This document shows, piece after piece, positions 1-8,409 of a stretch of 62,843 nt of DNA. Under the pieces are notes generated by a model that was not told the DNA's origin, made no database searches, and saw nothing but the letters and a program-made list of their open reading frames with translations. Made by a program: the position numbers and the translations under genes. Source of the stretch: Chlorobaculum thiosulfatiphilum (lineage in GTDB: Bacteria; Bacteroidota; Chlorobiia; Chlorobiales; Chlorobiaceae). Numbering within the stretch: the first letter of the stretch is position 1; every line of letters starts with the position of its first letter. The stretch is from assembly GCF_006265165.1 (NCBI RefSeq), contig NZ_VDCH01000013.1, positions 1-62,843 of the forward strand, in the 5' to 3' direction.

Positions 1-747
1 CAACCAGTTTTCCATTAAATTCGAAGGACGGCTTCCCGTTTGATTACGACCGTTTACACACTTAGTTGAACAGACCCCACATCCAAGCTGAAGAGCCATC
101 CGTTCGATACTTTCTGAATCAAGAGTGTAATCTATTTCTCTTAAGGCCATCTGACGAAGTTCTTCCTCTGCCTCAGGCTCTTGAATCTCAAGAGATTGAG
201 AGCTAAAACCAAGCGCCTTTGCAATTACCTTCGTTGGATTGCGCAGTGAAGCTTCTCCACTATGTTTGAAAACGTTTCCAATCTGCCAAACAGCCAAGGC
301 ACCGCAGAGATCCGTTCCAGGTACTCTGGAGCCAAAATTTTGCATTATTGTACGGCGATGGCGAACCGCCTTATCTTCTTTGGACTCACGGTCCGTTTCA
401 AACGGAAATTTGGTCTCAATAAGGATTAAATCAGCGACTGCTACCTGCTTTACCTGCTCCATCCAGCGCATAAGCACAACACAAGCACTTCCAATAACTG
501 AGTCAATCACCGCCGACGCGTGATGCAATTCAAAAAAAATATCTTCAAGTTCGTCTTCGTTTCTAGGCTTTGGATGTTCAGCGTTGCGACGCTCATGCAT
601 AGACAAATAAGCATCACTAAATAACGCTATCGCCTCGAAGAAAGTCTTGTCCCAGTCTTCCATGAGATCAATACCCATTTCAAGACTCTGGATGACATGA
701 TATCGCCAATCCGATGCGGTTGCATTTTCCCAATAGTCAAATATCAA
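1..747 (-). CDS. Hypothetical protein, C-terminus cut by the window edge
   Basis: An uninterrupted frame of 249 codons runs from a TTG at 747 to the first base of the window, so the gene is 3'-truncated by the edge. A strong AGGAGGT ribosome-binding site at 753-759, five bases upstream, supports this non-ATG start. The product begins IFDYWENATASDWR, is acidic, has no membrane segment, and carries a late cysteine cluster (CGVCSTKC) that could bind metal. I recognise no family. The DNA is more AT-rich than the housekeeping genes to the right, which suggests an accessory gene. The cysteine cluster is the only functional hint. Confidence 0.7.
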   Translation of the reverse strand, partial: MIFDYWENATASDWRYHVIQSLEMGIDLMEDWDKTFFEAIALFSDAYLSMHERRNAEHPKPRNEDELEDIFFELHHASAVIDSVIGSACVVLMRWMEQVKQVAVADLILIETKFPFETDRESKEDKAVRHRRTIMQNFGSRVPGTDLCGALAVWQIGNVFKHSGEASLRNPTKVIAKALGFSSQSLEIQEPEAEEELRQMALREIDYTLDSESIERMALQLGCGVCSTKCVNGRNQTGSRPSNLMENWL

Positions 748-944
748 ATTTTACCTCCTGATAAAAAAGTCTCTTCGCACGCTGTGTTTTCAGCGATAAA
801 GAAGCCTATGGTTAAGCTCAATACACTCAAAAAGCAAAGCATTCTAACTTAACTTGGGGCAAACAATATTGAACATCTGCTCTGGTTGATTGGGGTCGAT
901 AAAATCACATTCAATACCAAGGAACAAATATCTCAACCCAAACC

Positions 945-2048
945 TCACCGAAACCCAACCGCCGGATAACCAACCCAATGCCTCTCCGTGGCAATCGCCG
1001 TCTCCCCCATTCCCAGATCATCGACTTTCAGATGCGGCTGGCTGATGCTGGTGGCGTAGGCTATCGGCACTCCCGTTAACGGAGCGCTTTTTTCGAGCCA
1101 CTGGAGATCGAGCGCTGTCAACAATCCGAGCGGTATTGCATAGCGTCCGCACCAGCTCCATCTGGACTCTTTGAAATCATCGGAATCGGTCGTGTAGGCA
1201 TAAAATTTGGCGATTTTATTCCCGGTCAATTTCGATTCAAAACAGGTGCTGATTATTTCCCGGTCATATGCTTCGGCGAGCGCGTTGGCTCTGCTATCCG
1301 TCCCAAAATAAGCGAAATTGTGCCCGCCCCACGCTTCGTCGCCATAATGCACTGCGTCGGATGAAATGAGGATGGCGACATCGCTTCCCCAGCGCAAATC
1401 ATTCTTTTTCATCACGGCAAACAGCGCTTTCGCCAAATGGCGACTGACGGTTTGCATCCGTTCAAAATCCATGAAAGGCACCAGAATGCTGATGATTTCA
1501 ACATCCCGATTCTGGTATTGCAGAAACGGAATCATCGCCTCGACGGAATATTCCTCGCTTTGCATCGGATCGTGCACAACCGCCATGTCGGCAGGCAAAC
1601 GCTTGATCATTTCATCTCGTAGCGGAGAAACTTTCACCGCACCGTACGGGCTGCGCCATAAGCTGAAACTGTCGAACACAAGGCGGTTTTCGAGATTATA
1701 GCGCCACGCCTTGTGCGCCACGCCGAAGATGATGACCGTTTTTGCCTTGATGTTCCGCAGCACCGCCGGATAGAGCCAGCTCGCATACGTATAATCGTCG
1801 TGCGGGCAAATCGCCGCCCGCCACGCCGTTCCGGCTGGCTGCCGGGCGCGAACGAGATCGTCGCGATCGAGCGACCTGATTCGCGCCATGACGGAGTCCA
1901 TCTGCCAAGCCCGATGCGCAAATCCAACCGTGTCGGCCAGGGCGCGCGTCGATAGCTTGGCGTCAGTCCGTGCAAGCAATGAACTGCTTGCGAGCATGAG
2001 CGCGAAAAACAGAAAGATTGAGACAGCGGTTCGCATGACAGGTTTCAC
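945..2048 (-). CDS. Memo-like family protein (AmmeMemoRadiSam system protein B type), with signal peptide
   Basis: The 367-aa product has a Memo-like fold signature: CPHDDYTYAS near residue 82, FGVAHKAW near 107 and SSDAVHYGDE near 230. These place histidines and acidic residues as in the metal-binding pocket of Memo/LigB-related proteins. Unlike most family members it starts with a hydrophobic signal-like segment (residues 8-26, ending SSSLLAR), so it is probably exported or lipid-facing. The usual AMMECR1 and radical-SAM partners are not adjacent. It lies downstream of lysA on the same strand, about 100 bases away across a hairpin-forming repeat. Family assignment is good; substrate and reaction are unknown. 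Confidence 0.75.
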   Translation of the reverse strand: MKPVMRTAVSIFLFFALMLASSSLLARTDAKLSTRALADTVGFAHRAWQMDSVMARIRSLDRDDLVRARQPAGTAWRAAICPHDDYTYASWLYPAVLRNIKAKTVIIFGVAHKAWRYNLENRLVFDSFSLWRSPYGAVKVSPLRDEMIKRLPADMAVVHDPMQSEEYSVEAMIPFLQYQNRDVEIISILVPFMDFERMQTVSRHLAKALFAVMKKNDLRWGSDVAILISSDAVHYGDEAWGGHNFAYFGTDSRANALAEAYDREIISTCFESKLTGNKIAKFYAYTTDSDDFKESRWSWCGRYAIPLGLLTALDLQWLEKSAPLTGVPIAYATSISQPHLKVDDLGMGETAIATERHWVGYPAVGFR

Positions 2049-2073
2049 TTTTTAAGCCTGTTGCAGCAATTTG

Positions 2074-2143
2074 GTGGACGATGTGGACATAGTGGACAAC
2101 AATGTTTTCTGTCCACCGCGTCCACAAAGTCCACATCGTCCAC
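2074..2143. repeat. Inverted array of GTGGAC at 9-nt period
   Basis: Three GTGGAC copies start at 2074, 2083 and 2092. Four inverted GTCCAC copies start at 2111, 2120, 2129 and 2138. Every spacing is exactly 9 nt. Segment 2074-2097 can pair with 2120-2143 over 22 of 24 positions around a 22-nt loop. The array begins 5 nt past the lysA stop codon. There is no T-run, so it is not a canonical intrinsic terminator. Shorter arrays of the same unit lie after two other genes in this window. Confidence 0.85.
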
Positions 2144-2147
2144 ACTT

Positions 2148-3398
2148 TTACAACTCGTTCTGTACGAGTTGCTCGAAGGTTTCGCGGCGACGGGTCAGGG
2201 TGACTTCATCGCCATCGACCATCACCTCGGCGGGTCGAAGACGTCCGTTGTAGTTGGTGCCCATCACCGCGCCGTAGGCTCCGGCGGAGAGCACGGCGAG
2301 CAGTTCGCCTTCGGGAGCGTCGTCGATGGTGCGGTGGCGGGCGAAGAAGTCGCTCGATTCGCAGACCGGCCCGACCACGTCGGCGACGACGCTTTTGTCA
2401 TGCTGTTTGACCGAGAGCACTTCGTGGTGCGACTGGTAGAGAGCCGGGCGGATCAGCTCGGTCATGCCTGCGTCAACGATGAAGAACTCCTTGCCGATGT
2501 GATTTTTTTTGCGGTAGAGAATTCTGGTGACCAGCACCGAGGCGTTGGCCGCGATGAACCGGCCCGGCTCGAAAATGACCGTCACGCCCTTGTCTTCGAG
2601 CATCGGAATGAGCTTTTCGGCGAACTTCGTGATCGGCGTGGCTGGCTTCTGCGGATCGTAGGTCACCGGAAAACCGCCGCCGAGATCGAGCCATTTGATG
2701 TCGAAGCCGAGATGCCGCGCCGATTCGAGCACTTCGAGCAGCTTCTGCGTGGCGGCGACGTAGTATTCCGGATCGAAAATCTGCGAGCCGATGTGCATGT
2801 CGAGGCCGTGCAGTTCGAGGTTCGGCAGCGTCCTGAACAGCTCGAACACCTCGCCGAGCCCATCTTCGTCGATACCGAACTTCTCCTTGCTGTCGCCGGT
2901 GGTGATGTAGGGATGGGTCTCGGCGGTGACGTTGGGGTTGATCCTGACGCCGACCTGCGCAACTTTTCCGAGATGCTCGGCTACACGGTTGATCGCCCTG
3001 AGTTCGGAGATCGATTCAGCCTTGATCATCATCACGCCAGAGGTCAGGCCGTACTTGATTTCAGCTTCGTTCTTGCCGACACCGGCCATGATGATCTTGT
3101 CGGCGGGTACGCCGGCCTTGAGGGCGCGATAGAGTTCGCCGCCCGAGTTGACGTCGCAGCCACAACCCTCTTCGGCAAGCGCCCGGATAACCGAGAGGTT
3201 GAAGTTCGCCTTGACCGAGTAGCAGGTGAAATGCGGCAAAGAAGCAAAAGCCTCTTCGAAAGCCCGGTACTGACTGACCAGGCTCTGACGGCTGGTCACG
3301 AAAAGCGGAGTTCCGAACTGCGCGGCCAACTCGTCGAGTCTGACCGATTCACAGCAGAGGGTTCCGTCGGAAAATGAAAAAAAATGACTATCCAGCAC
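2148..3398 (-). CDS. lysA: Diaminopimelate decarboxylase
   Basis: LysA decarboxylates meso-diaminopimelate to L-lysine, the last step of lysine synthesis, with pyridoxal phosphate. The alanine-racemase-like barrel shows the PLP-lysine segment CYSVKANFN, the GCGCDVNSGGEL strand, the HIGSQI motif, the phosphate-binding GGGFPV loop and the FEPGR motif. The C-terminal domain has the conserved CESSDFFARHR segment, whose Cys belongs to the partner active site in the dimer. The GTG at 3398 (VLDSHFFSF) gives 416 aa, normal for the family. A longer frame to 3467 would add a leader with no family similarity. The gene is divergent from rpmG. Confidence 0.9.
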   Translation of the reverse strand: MLDSHFFSFSDGTLCCESVRLDELAAQFGTPLFVTSRQSLVSQYRAFEEAFASLPHFTCYSVKANFNLSVIRALAEEGCGCDVNSGGELYRALKAGVPADKIIMAGVGKNEAEIKYGLTSGVMMIKAESISELRAINRVAEHLGKVAQVGVRINPNVTAETHPYITTGDSKEKFGIDEDGLGEVFELFRTLPNLELHGLDMHIGSQIFDPEYYVAATQKLLEVLESARHLGFDIKWLDLGGGFPVTYDPQKPATPITKFAEKLIPMLEDKGVTVIFEPGRFIAANASVLVTRILYRKKNHIGKEFFIVDAGMTELIRPALYQSHHEVLSVKQHDKSVVADVVGPVCESSDFFARHRTIDDAPEGELLAVLSAGAYGAVMGTNYNGRLRPAEVMVDGDEVTLTRRRETFEQLVQNEL

Positions 3399-3547
3399 GA
3401 TGCGCCCTTGTTGTTTAGGTGATGGGTGAAAAGACTCAATAATAAGCGTTTCCTGATCTCGAAACAAAAAAACGACAGGGCTTGCATAAGAGGGTCGCTT
3501 GCTGTATATTCGTTGCTCTTAAAATAACTAACCGACCGAAGCTACTA

Positions 3548-3730
3548 ATGGCAAAAGGTAAAGAGAACAGAATCGTAATCACGCTTGAGTGCACCGAGGC
3601 GAAAAAGGAAGGGGTGCCTGTTTCGAGGTACACCACGACCAAGAACAAAAAGAACACGACGGAGCGCCTCATTCTCAAAAAGTACAATCCGAACCTGAAA
3701 AGGCACACTGAGCACAAAGAGATCAAGTAA
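3548..3730 (+). CDS. rpmG: 50S ribosomal protein L33
   Basis: The 60-aa basic protein starts [18 protein letters not shown] and contains the [10 protein letters not shown] and [11 protein letters not shown] blocks typical of bacterial L33 of the large ribosomal subunit. The ATG at 3548 was chosen because L33 begins there; the open frame upstream is unrelated. It lacks the paired CxxC motifs of zinc-binding L33, so it is the zinc-independent form. It stands just upstream of tRNA-Leu on the same strand, a plausible shared transcription unit. Confidence 0.93.
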   Translation: MAKGKENRIVITLECTEAKKEGVPVSRYTTTKNKKNTTERLILKKYNPNLKRHTEHKEIK

Positions 3731-3739
3731 TTAGCATTA

Positions 3740-3780
3740 TTGTCAAAAAAGCTTATCTTGCCGATGAGCCTTTTTGACAA
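3740..3780 (+). terminator. Hairpin between rpmG and tRNA-Leu
   Basis: TTGTCAAAAA at 3740-3749 is repeated in inverted form as TTTTTGACAA at 3771-3780, giving a 10-bp stem. It lies between the L33 stop codon and the tRNA 5' end. It may be a terminator for rpmG or a processing stem ahead of the tRNA. The lack of a downstream T-run makes processing at least as likely. Confidence 0.5.
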
Positions 3781-3786
3781 GGCAAT

Positions 3787-3871
3787 GCCCGAATGGCGGA
3801 ACTGGTAGACGCACTCGTTTCAGGGGCGAGCGCCGAGAGGTGTAGGAGTTCGAATCTCCTTTCGGGCACCA
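3787..3871 (+). tRNA. tRNA-Leu (anticodon CAG)
   Basis: The 85-nt sequence folds as a class II tRNA: acceptor GCCCGAA pairs with TTCGGGC, followed by encoded ACCA. The anticodon stem-loop CTCGT-TTCAGGG-GCGAG places CAG in the anticodon, reading CUG leucine codons. A long variable arm and a GTTCGAATC T-loop are present. The GGTAGAC D-loop is typical of leucine tRNA. Confidence 0.93.
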
Positions 3872-3958
3872 ACAATATGCAAGACACTCATGTGCAAAAA
3901 GATCAGACTTGAAGATTTCTTCCTGTTATTGTTCTGAAAAGATTTTGAATACAAGGCA

Positions 3959-3986
3959 AGCACCTTCGACAGAGGTGCTTTTTTTG
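3959..3986 (+). terminator. Intrinsic terminator after tRNA-Leu
   Basis: AGCACCT (3959-3965) and AGGTGCT (3973-3979) form a 7-bp stem, directly followed by a run of T residues. It lies about 90 nt past the tRNA and just before the zinc-ribbon gene, so it likely ends the rpmG/tRNA transcript. Confidence 0.8.
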
Positions 3987-4010
3987 CTTCTTTTTAATTT
4001 CTAAACCGGT

Positions 4011-4829
4011 GTGGTAGTGGATCATACAAAAATCAATCTCATCGTTCGCCTTCAGCATATCGACAACATGATCGAAAGCATCATGAGCATGCAGAAAGGC
4101 CTGCCGGAGGAGATTTCCGCTCTTGAGGAGGATCTCGCATTCACCTCTCGGCAGATCGAGGCCCGGAAGAAAATCGCCGACGAACATCAGAAACTGCGGG
4201 AACGCCTGAACGGCGTCATTGCCGATAGCAGGGAAAAAATCCGTTCTTTCAAGGAAAAGCAGACGCTGGCCCGCAACAACAAGGAGTACGACGCCCTTTC
4301 GAAGCAGATCGAATATGAGGAAAAGGAGATCGCCCAGGCCGAAATCAAGCTTCAGGATATTTCGCAGGCCGAGCACCACGCCCAGGAGTTGCAGAAAAAA
4401 GGGCGCGACCTGATCACGGAAAATCGTTACGACGAGATTTCCGAAGAGATGATGCCCGACGATGTCTTGCAGCAACAGATGCAGGATCTCACCGAACAGG
4501 TGCGCCAGAAAAAAGAGGAGCTGGAGAGCATTGTCATCGAAACCGCCGAAGAGGTTGCCACGCTCCGGGAGATTCTCGCGGAACAGAGAGCGATGGTTGC
4601 CCAGGAGGCCAAGCGCTTGCTCGACAAATATGACCATCTCAAAAGCGGCACGTTGCAAAACGCCGTGGTCAAGCTCGACCGCCAGGCGTGTTCCGGATGC
4701 AACACCAGGGTGCCGACCAACCGCCACACCATGATCGTGCAGGGCGGCTTTTACGTTTGTGAATCGTGCGGTCGCATCGTGGTGCACGAGCGGCTCTTCG
4801 AAGAAGCTGCGGTCGGCGGCCAGCAGTAA
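4011..4829 (+). CDS. Coiled-coil zinc-ribbon protein (DUF164 / C4-type zinc ribbon family)
   Basis: The 272-aa product is mostly charged coiled coil (about residues 20-220, rich in E/K/Q heptads). It ends with a four-cysteine zinc ribbon, CSGC about 20 residues before CESC (residues 225-255). This architecture matches the DUF164 zinc-ribbon proteins, widely conserved and thought to bind nucleic acid, without a settled reaction. Starts at GTG 4011 or GTG 4017 are both possible. It sits just upstream of rnpB and is followed by its own terminator. Confidence 0.85.
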   Translation: MVVDHTKINLIVRLQHIDNMIESIMSMQKGLPEEISALEEDLAFTSRQIEARKKIADEHQKLRERLNGVIADSREKIRSFKEKQTLARNNKEYDALSKQIEYEEKEIAQAEIKLQDISQAEHHAQELQKKGRDLITENRYDEISEEMMPDDVLQQQMQDLTEQVRQKKEELESIVIETAEEVATLREILAEQRAMVAQEAKRLLDKYDHLKSGTLQNAVVKLDRQACSGCNTRVPTNRHTMIVQGGFYVCESCGRIVVHERLFEEAAVGGQQ

Positions 4830-4841
4830 TCGACAAAGCGA

Positions 4842-4880
4842 ACTGCCGAACGGATTGCTCCTTTCGGCAGTTTCTGTTTT
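4842..4880 (+). terminator. Intrinsic terminator of the zinc-ribbon gene
   Basis: AACTGCCGAA at 4842-4851 pairs with TTCGGCAGTT at 4863-4872, followed by a T-rich tract. It lies 12 nt past the stop codon and separates this gene from rnpB. Confidence 0.8.
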
Positions 4881-4923
4881 ATGGCCGCCTTGAAAAGAGG
4901 CTCGCCAATCGTTCATCGACATT

Positions 4924-5345
4924 GCTGAAACCGCAAGTGTGCAGTCGCTGCGTGGCCTCGCGCCGCGCAGAGGAAAGTCCGAACTTCACAGGGCAGGGTG
5001 CCGGTCGAGAACCTCGTTCAAGGCCGGGGACGGCGGCGCAAGCCGCTGGTCACAGAGAAGTGCAACAGAAAGCGAACCGCTCCGGCTACGGCTGGAGTAA
5101 GGGTGAAAAGGGGGTGTAAGAGACCACCAGATACGCCAGCAATGACGTATGCTATGAAAACCTCCCCGAAGCAAGGCCAAATAAGGGTGCTTTTTCCGCA
5201 AGGGAAGCAGGGTTGCTCGTCCAACTGTTCGGGGTTTCACCTCGAACAGAGTATCCGGGTAGGCCGCATCAGATAAATGATTGCAGCTTCACCACTTGAT
5301 GGTGATTCACAGAATTCGGCTTACAGCTTCGGTTTCAGCTTTTTT
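4924..5345 (+). ncRNA. rnpB: RNase P RNA (class A)
   Basis: The catalytic RNA of ribonuclease P, which matures tRNA 5' ends. Conserved blocks are visible: GAGGAAAGTCCGAACTTC near 4970, CAGGGTGCCGG near 4995, AGATAAATGATTGC near 5270 and ACAGAATTCGGCTTA near 5310. GCTGAAACCG at 4924-4933 pairs with CGGTTTCAGC at 5330-5339 to form the terminal P1 helix. The following T-run makes P1 double as the terminator. Several short reading frames overlap here and should not be called as proteins. Confidence 0.93.
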
Positions 5346-5361
5346 TACTCCTCCCACCGCC

Positions 5362-8088
5362 TCAGCCTCCGTTTTGCAGTACCTCCCTCACTTTTTCCAG
5401 AAGCACGGGAACCGCAAACGGTTTCTGCAAAAAGGTCAGCCCTTCGTCGAGTACGCCGTGCCGGGAAATGATGTCCCTGGTGTACCCCGACATGTAGATC
5501 ACCTTGATGCCAGCCATGACGGCGCTCGCCTTTTCATACAGCACCCTGCCATTCATGCCGCGCATGACCAGATCGGTCAGCAGCAAGTCAGGCCTGAAGT
5601 CGCCACTTTGAAGCAGCGCTATCGCCTCCTCCCCGCTTTCGGCCTCACGGATCTCGAATCCCTCCTCCTCCAGCGCCTGCACGACGAATTTGCGCACCAG
5701 CTCGTCATCCTCGACAACCAGCACCTTGGCCCCCTTGCCCTGCTGAAGCTGCGCCGTTTCGACAGGCTGACCAGCCTCGGCTTCACACTCCCTGAGCGGG
5801 AAGCATATCCTGAACGAAGCGCCCGCGCCGGGGTTGCTGCTCGCCTGGATGATGCCGCCGTGCTGGCGAACGATGCCGTAAACCGTCGAAAGACCGAGGC
5901 CGGTACCCTGCCCCTTGGGCTTGGTAGTGAAAAAAGGCTCGAAAATATGGGCGAGCGTCTCCCGCTCCATCCCGACGCCGGTATCGGTGACGGTCAGCAC
6001 GGCGTAGTCACCGGCGGGCAGCCCCTCGAAATATTTCTCGCACCCGCTCTCGATCACTATCGTGGAGGTCTCCATCTTCAGTTCGCCGCCCGACGGCATA
6101 GCGTCCTCGGCATTGACCGCCAGATTCATGATGATCTGTTCAAGCTGGCTGGCGTCCCCCTGCATGACCAAAGCCCCTTCGTGCAGACGATAGCGGATAT
6201 CGATATCGGCCCGAATGGTTCGTCGCAAAAGTTGCCCGAAGTCGCCGATCACGCTGTTCAGGTCAATCATCCTGAATTCGAGCGCCTGGCGGCTGCTGAA
6301 GGCGAGGAGATGGCGGACCAGGTCGCGAGCCCTGAGCGCCGCGTGATGAATGACCTCGATGCGCTTCAGGCGCTTGTCCGTCTCCGGAAAAGCGTGCGAA
6401 AGCATCTCGGAATAACCGAGCACCGGCGTCAGAAGATTGTTCAGGTCATGAGCGATGCCGCCAGCCAGCCGGCCAATCGATTCGATTTTCTGCGACTGGA
6501 AAAGCTGATGCTCCAGCCCGGCGCGCTCTTCTTCAGCCTTTTTCCGGCGGTCGATGTCGCGAAGAAAGACCAGAGCGCCTTGCTGACCGGCAAAGGTGAA
6601 CGGCACGGCGGAAACCTCTACAGAGGCCTCAGCGCCGTCGAGACGCAGAATCCGCTCTTCGAGAATCGGCATCGCCTGCTGGCTTTTATTGAGCTGGCGG
6701 ATTCTTTCGGCAACCAGATCGCGGAAATCAGGATGAACCAGATCGACGACCCGCCGTCCAAGAATCTCTTCCGTTTTCGATGCCCCGAACAGTGAGACCG
6801 CGGAACGATTCAGGTAAGCAAAACAACCGCCCGTCTGTATGAAGATGGCGTCCGGTGCGGACTCAACGACCGACCGGAAGCGCTCCTCGCTTTCGCGCAA
6901 GGCTCTTTGCGATTCGAGCCGCTCGGTAATATCCTGCACGGTGGCGACCCTGTAGATGAGCTGCCCATCTTCGCCCCGGACGCTGACCACATCCATCTGA
7001 ACAGGAAAACTGCTGCCGTCGGGGCGCTGCATTCTGGCGTGATAACTGACAAAACCGCAACGATCAACCCTTGCGATGTTGCTCATCACCTTTTCATAGT
7101 CTTCCGGCAAATAGAGACTCAAAATCCTGAGACCCTCGATCTCCTTGACAGACCTGCCGCACAAACGCGCAAAAGCCTCGTTGCAGGTAAGCACCTGATT
7201 GGTGAAAGGATCGCCTAGGGCGATGCCGTGAGCGCAGAGCCTGAACGCGTCGGCCCAGCGGCGAGTCTGCATCTCCTGCTCGATGCGTCCGGTGATATCT
7301 CTGGCGATGGCGTACAGAACGCCCTCTTCGATTGGTGTGCTGTTCCACTCAAGCCAGCGATACGCGCCATCTTTGGCGCGGTACCTGTTGACGAAATTGA
7401 GCGTTCCTGCCTCGCCGGAGTGTTTTCTCGCTACCTCGGCTTTTGTGGCTTCGAGGTCATCGGGATGGATGAAATCGATAAACGGCGCGGAGAGCAGCTC
7501 CTCTTCGGAATAACCCAGCATTTTCCGCCATACCGGATTGACCCTGATGAAGTAGCCGCTGGACGAAGCAATGCACGCCATGTCCGGCATGAGGCTGAAA
7601 AGACGCTCGAACTCGATCTCCGCCCGCTTGCCCCGGCTGACATCCCGCACCATGCAGAGGATTCCGCTGACCTGGCCGGAGTCGTCGAACACCGGCGCTT
7701 TCTTCACCCGGAACCAGACCTTGCCCTCCGAGTCGTCGATGTTCCAATCGCCCTCCAGCGGCTGGCGTGACCTCAGGACTTCGGCATCAAGGGCGACGTG
7801 CAGGGCCGCATCTTCTGGCGGAAACAGCTCCGCGTCTCGCTTGCCGATGATCTCCCCGGCGCTCTTGCCGAGAAAGCGGCACAAGGCAGGGTTGACGCGG
7901 CGATAGACGAAGTCGCGATCTTTCAGGGCGAAAAAATCGGGAGTCGTTTCCAGCAGCGTTTCCGTAAAGCTCTGCTGCCCGGAGAGTTCCATCTCAAGCG
8001 CCTCGATACGGCGGCGAGCCGTTTCAAGCTCTTGCCGGAGATTCAGCTCACCCTGTTCCGAAGCATCCCCGACAGGCTTTTCAGACAT
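5362..8088 (-). CDS. Hybrid sensor histidine kinase with four PAS domains and a C-terminal receiver
   Basis: The 908-aa soluble protein has four PAS domains (about 40-150, 155-275, 285-400, 405-530). They are followed by a histidine phosphoacceptor region ([13 protein letters not shown]), a HATPase domain with GVGMERE and GTGLGLS boxes, and a receiver (about 785-900) with VVEDDE, the phosphoacceptor LLLTDLV and the final KPF. No membrane segment is visible, so it likely senses a cytoplasmic cue such as redox or a small ligand. The ATG at 8088 overlaps the upstream CPXCG gene by 8 bp (ATGTCTGA), showing an operon and deciding the start. The receiver's output is not evident. Confidence 0.88.
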   Translation of the reverse strand: MSEKPVGDASEQGELNLRQELETARRRIEALEMELSGQQSFTETLLETTPDFFALKDRDFVYRRVNPALCRFLGKSAGEIIGKRDAELFPPEDAALHVALDAEVLRSRQPLEGDWNIDDSEGKVWFRVKKAPVFDDSGQVSGILCMVRDVSRGKRAEIEFERLFSLMPDMACIASSSGYFIRVNPVWRKMLGYSEEELLSAPFIDFIHPDDLEATKAEVARKHSGEAGTLNFVNRYRAKDGAYRWLEWNSTPIEEGVLYAIARDITGRIEQEMQTRRWADAFRLCAHGIALGDPFTNQVLTCNEAFARLCGRSVKEIEGLRILSLYLPEDYEKVMSNIARVDRCGFVSYHARMQRPDGSSFPVQMDVVSVRGEDGQLIYRVATVQDITERLESQRALRESEERFRSVVESAPDAIFIQTGGCFAYLNRSAVSLFGASKTEEILGRRVVDLVHPDFRDLVAERIRQLNKSQQAMPILEERILRLDGAEASVEVSAVPFTFAGQQGALVFLRDIDRRKKAEEERAGLEHQLFQSQKIESIGRLAGGIAHDLNNLLTPVLGYSEMLSHAFPETDKRLKRIEVIHHAALRARDLVRHLLAFSSRQALEFRMIDLNSVIGDFGQLLRRTIRADIDIRYRLHEGALVMQGDASQLEQIIMNLAVNAEDAMPSGGELKMETSTIVIESGCEKYFEGLPAGDYAVLTVTDTGVGMERETLAHIFEPFFTTKPKGQGTGLGLSTVYGIVRQHGGIIQASSNPGAGASFRICFPLRECEAEAGQPVETAQLQQGKGAKVLVVEDDELVRKFVVQALEEEGFEIREAESGEEAIALLQSGDFRPDLLLTDLVMRGMNGRVLYEKASAVMAGIKVIYMSGYTRDIISRHGVLDEGLTFLQKPFAVPVLLEKVREVLQNGG

Positions 8089-8272
8089 CCTCGCCCCTTG
8101 TCTGAACCGAAACGGAACCATCCTCGGCGACATCGATGACAAGACTCACCGGACGGCAGCACACCTCGCAATCCTCGATATACTCCTGATGCTCGACCGA
8201 GCAATCGACCAGCACCTCGAACGTCTGCGCGCAGTAAGGACATTGTACAGTGACCGTTTGTTCAAGCTCCAT
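8081..8272 (-). CDS. CPXCG-motif cysteine-rich small protein
   Basis: The 63-aa protein starts MELEQTVTVQCPYCAQTFEV and has a second cysteine group, CEVCC, about 28 residues later. This spacing fits a zinc-ribbon-like small protein of the CPXCG family, which has no established function. Its stop overlaps the start of the four-PAS kinase gene, so the two are translationally coupled and could act together. Confidence 0.85.
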   Translation of the reverse strand: MELEQTVTVQCPYCAQTFEVLVDCSVEHQEYIEDCEVCCRPVSLVIDVAEDGSVSVQTRGEDV

Positions 8273-8409
8273 GATCTGCCTCCGGACTGGGTTTGGTTAT
8301 GGAAAGAGCGGTATTGAAATTTGCGCGCCGAAACAGGCAGCGCGAGTCGCCGACTCTTTCAGAAAAACAACCGGCACGACAAGGATGTTTCACCAAATTC
8401 AGGAAAGTT

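Noticed and set aside
4986-5276. Short frames inside the RNase P RNA
   Set aside because: The region folds as rnpB with conserved blocks, so the frames are accidental.
5281-6795. 504-aa plus-strand frame opposite the hybrid kinase
   Set aside because: It is antisense to a kinase with clear PAS, HATPase and receiver motifs and partly overlaps rnpB; no coding signature of its own.
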